Source of the DNA: Balanoglossus misakiensis
Taxonomy: Eukaryota > Hemichordata
Length of the DNA stretch: 64,000 nt
Direction: 5' to 3'
NCBI GenBank assembly: GCA_040954595.2
Contig: CM082594.2
Location: forward strand, 9,610,001 to 9,674,000
Position numbers and translations under genes: made by a program. Of the stretch, positions 62,116-64,000 are shown in pieces. Position 1 is the first letter of the stretch, and every line of letters begins with the position of its first letter. The notes under the pieces are model-generated. The model saw only the letters and a list, made by a program, of their open reading frames with translations, had not been told where the DNA came from and did not search any database.

Positions 62116-64000
62116 GTACACAAGAAAAACCAGAATTCCTTGTAGATTTCAGGCATTGAAGACAAGATGCATGAATTGTCAAAGGATGATGTAAACCAAA
62201 TGTGTGTAGTTCAGAGTTGAAGTTGTGTTTGAATTGATGGCAGATTGCTTGGCCTTTCTGTGACATTGCTGTGCATCCTGGGAAATTGTATTCATTGTGA
62301 ACTAGTGTTTTGAATTCTTTTGGATTTTATGAAGCTGATTCAAGTCTAGCGCTGTCTGTAATTTTACAATAACATACTTTGTGACTTTTGACATTAGAAT
62401 AATCTTCAAACTTATCGTGCCAATCAAGAAGAGTGGAGTGTTCAGTAATATCGTAACCTCGTGCAAATGGTTGACGTGATATCCAAACATGACATAATAC
62501 TGTCACTCTTCATGTTGACAGTTTTTCCAACGGCCTTCCTCGCTAATTTACGGGTAAAATCAACAAGTTAATTTGAGTTTCTGGAGAGACCTTGTGATGT
62601 CTGGAAATACATGTACCAGTGTTCTGGTCATTACAGCTAGACATGGTGGTTTTACGTGGTCCGTAATTGGACTGTTATGATTGCATGGATGTGGGTTAAT
62701 TTCACAGGTGAATGATTTGTTTCAGTTGGCAAGGCATCACCTTATGAGGGCAGTATTTCAATAAAGAAAAAAAAAAGAAATCCTAACGGCACACATTTAG
62801 TTTCTTGTTATAATTTGTTTTGTTTTGTTTTACAGAGTGACTTAATTTCGAACTGATTCAGCTGTAATCATTTGTTTTAACATTACCATATTGTCACTTG
62901 TTTAAGAAAGAAGTGTGTAGCCTCATATGATAAGAAATAGGCAAGACACCGTTGTAAACATTTCACTCTAATGGTATATACTGTCAGTTGCACTGAATTC
63001 CTATTCATTAAAGACTATTCCAGCACATTTTATAGGAAATTTCCACGGCAGTTCACCCCTGAGTCAGTCGGACAACTTTCTGAGCTGCTTTTTTCACCTC
63101 AGAGATTTTAAACAGGAATTAGAAAATGGCCGTGTTGAAATTGCGCACGTTCACTGTGTTGGTGACAACTTACAAGTCAGCCCAGAAATGGTGTAAATGG
63201 AATTCATCTATCATCCCGCGGCCATTTCGGTGTGCATACACATCAGCTGTATGGCTTGATGACGTACGACTGAATAATATCAGCGAAAATTAATGTGTCG
63301 TAAATTTCCCCAGCCTTAGCTGTAGGCAAGCTTTTTACTTCAGGTGTGATGGATAGCATGTGTCTCTCTCTTAAGTGTTCAATATCTTTTCTCTGAACTT
63401 TATTTCATCCAATATTTTGATGAATATTTAATCTGCAAATGATGACATTCATCATTAAATATTGACAGAGAAGGTAATATGTTTCCTGAGTTTTACTGGA
63501 TTCTGTTCAGAACTGTGATATTGCGCACGGAAAAAGTCTGTGATGTTGTTTTTCATCACTTCAACAGATGCATTCAGTTCATTTAATGGACCACGAACTC
63601 AACGATGTCTCTTAATTTATTTATTTGTCACCTTTTGAAATAAGGTCAATTGTAAAACAGTTATCCTTGTCTATTAGTTCTGAGTAATTGTTGAGCGGTT
63701 AACAACGTCTGAGAAATTGTCTGTCGGTAATGACGTTCTGTGAGCTAGTTTATTTGCTGAGTAGAATACATATGCTTGCCCATGAACTTCTTACGAATTC
63801 ATCCCCTGTCAAAAGTGTCTTTCACCTATATGGAATTATAATTCACCATTTAATAAACAAATGATGTGTCTCTGTGGAAATGGAAAAGAGCGATTAAATT
63901 ACATTGTACTGTTCCAAGAAATCAACTTGTTTGGTTCGCACCCATGATAAGATGAAATACCACAGAGACTTTGTCAAGTCTGGTCATCGATTTTATGAGA

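Larger units (their letters stand above)
44477..64000 (+). other. Probable very long first intron (no exon found)
   Basis: 19.5 kb of AT-rich sequence with many short ORFs on both strands, none with family resemblance, codon continuity or paired splice sites that convinced me. It contains the tandem repeats, G runs and candidate recursive splice site listed separately, two YY1-like ATGGC(G/C)GC spots (53488-53498 minus, 59778-59788 plus), a possible retroelement fragment (52444-52749 minus) and one ORF with a donor (57858-58145). It could instead be intergenic if the 44407 exon is wrong. Confidence 0.45.

Overview
This is eukaryotic nuclear DNA from an animal. The genes are split by short GT-AG introns, the proteins are clearly metazoan (MyD88, HP1, SKAP, NPHP5/IQCB1, invadolysin), and the AT-rich spacers carry frequent TACATGTA-type palindromes and microsatellites. 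Two tandem MyD88 genes, compact intron-containing genes and a metazoan-type glycosyltransferase-like protein suggest a marine invertebrate bilaterian (a basal deuterostome or a lophotrochozoan). The species cannot be named from sequence alone. All gene models were spliced by eye from GT/AG signals, reading-frame phase and recognised protein families. No database search was run.

Layout. 1-435 (+): last exon of a hotdog-fold thioesterase-like gene. 772-3496 (-): two-exon gene with a C-terminal GT4-like glycosyltransferase domain. 4782-6410 and 7303-10448 (+): two complete five-exon MyD88 genes in tandem. 11107-22760 (+): complete 16-exon leishmanolysin-like metalloprotease (LMLN, invadolysin), with a decayed antisense coding segment in one intron. 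24964-29089 (-): complete 14-exon nucleolar GTPase GTPBP4/NOG1. 30377-31614 (+): four-exon heterochromatin protein 1. 33457-35559 (-): seven-exon SKAP adaptor. 36325-37648 (+): two-exon uracil-DNA glycosylase SMUG1, with an upstream ORF in its 5' leader. 38784-42277 (-): 12-exon IQCB1 (nephrocystin-5). 43030-43227 (+): COX14-like cytochrome c oxidase assembly factor. 44407-44476 (+): first coding exon of an unidentified gene. From there to 64000 I find no convincing exon, and this stretch is probably a very long first intron.

Organisation. Orientation alternates almost perfectly. Head-to-head pairs are GT/MyD88-A, GTPBP4/HP1, SKAP/SMUG1 and IQCB1/COX14. Tail-to-tail pairs are thioesterase/GT, LMLN/GTPBP4, HP1/SKAP and SMUG1/IQCB1. 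This suggests shared divergent promoters and closely spaced convergent 3' ends. Most neighbours do housekeeping jobs (ribosome biogenesis, chromatin, base-excision repair, cilium, respiratory complex). The MyD88 pair and the SKAP adaptor are signalling genes.

Main points of interest: (1) both MyD88 promoters share an ordered ATF/CRE-like, NF-kB, GAAAAG and ETS-like block, suggesting NF-kB feedback; (2) the 3' splice site of MyD88-A exon 2, a symmetric exon encoding the intermediate domain, is built from a (TC)25(AC)16 microsatellite; (3) a juxtaposed acceptor/donor with a perfect branch-point consensus lies deep in the long 3' intron, a candidate recursive splice site; (4) two phase-matched orphan exons lie downstream of LMLN, one of them antisense inside a GTPBP4 intron; (5) an unidentified decayed coding segment lies antisense in LMLN intron 8.
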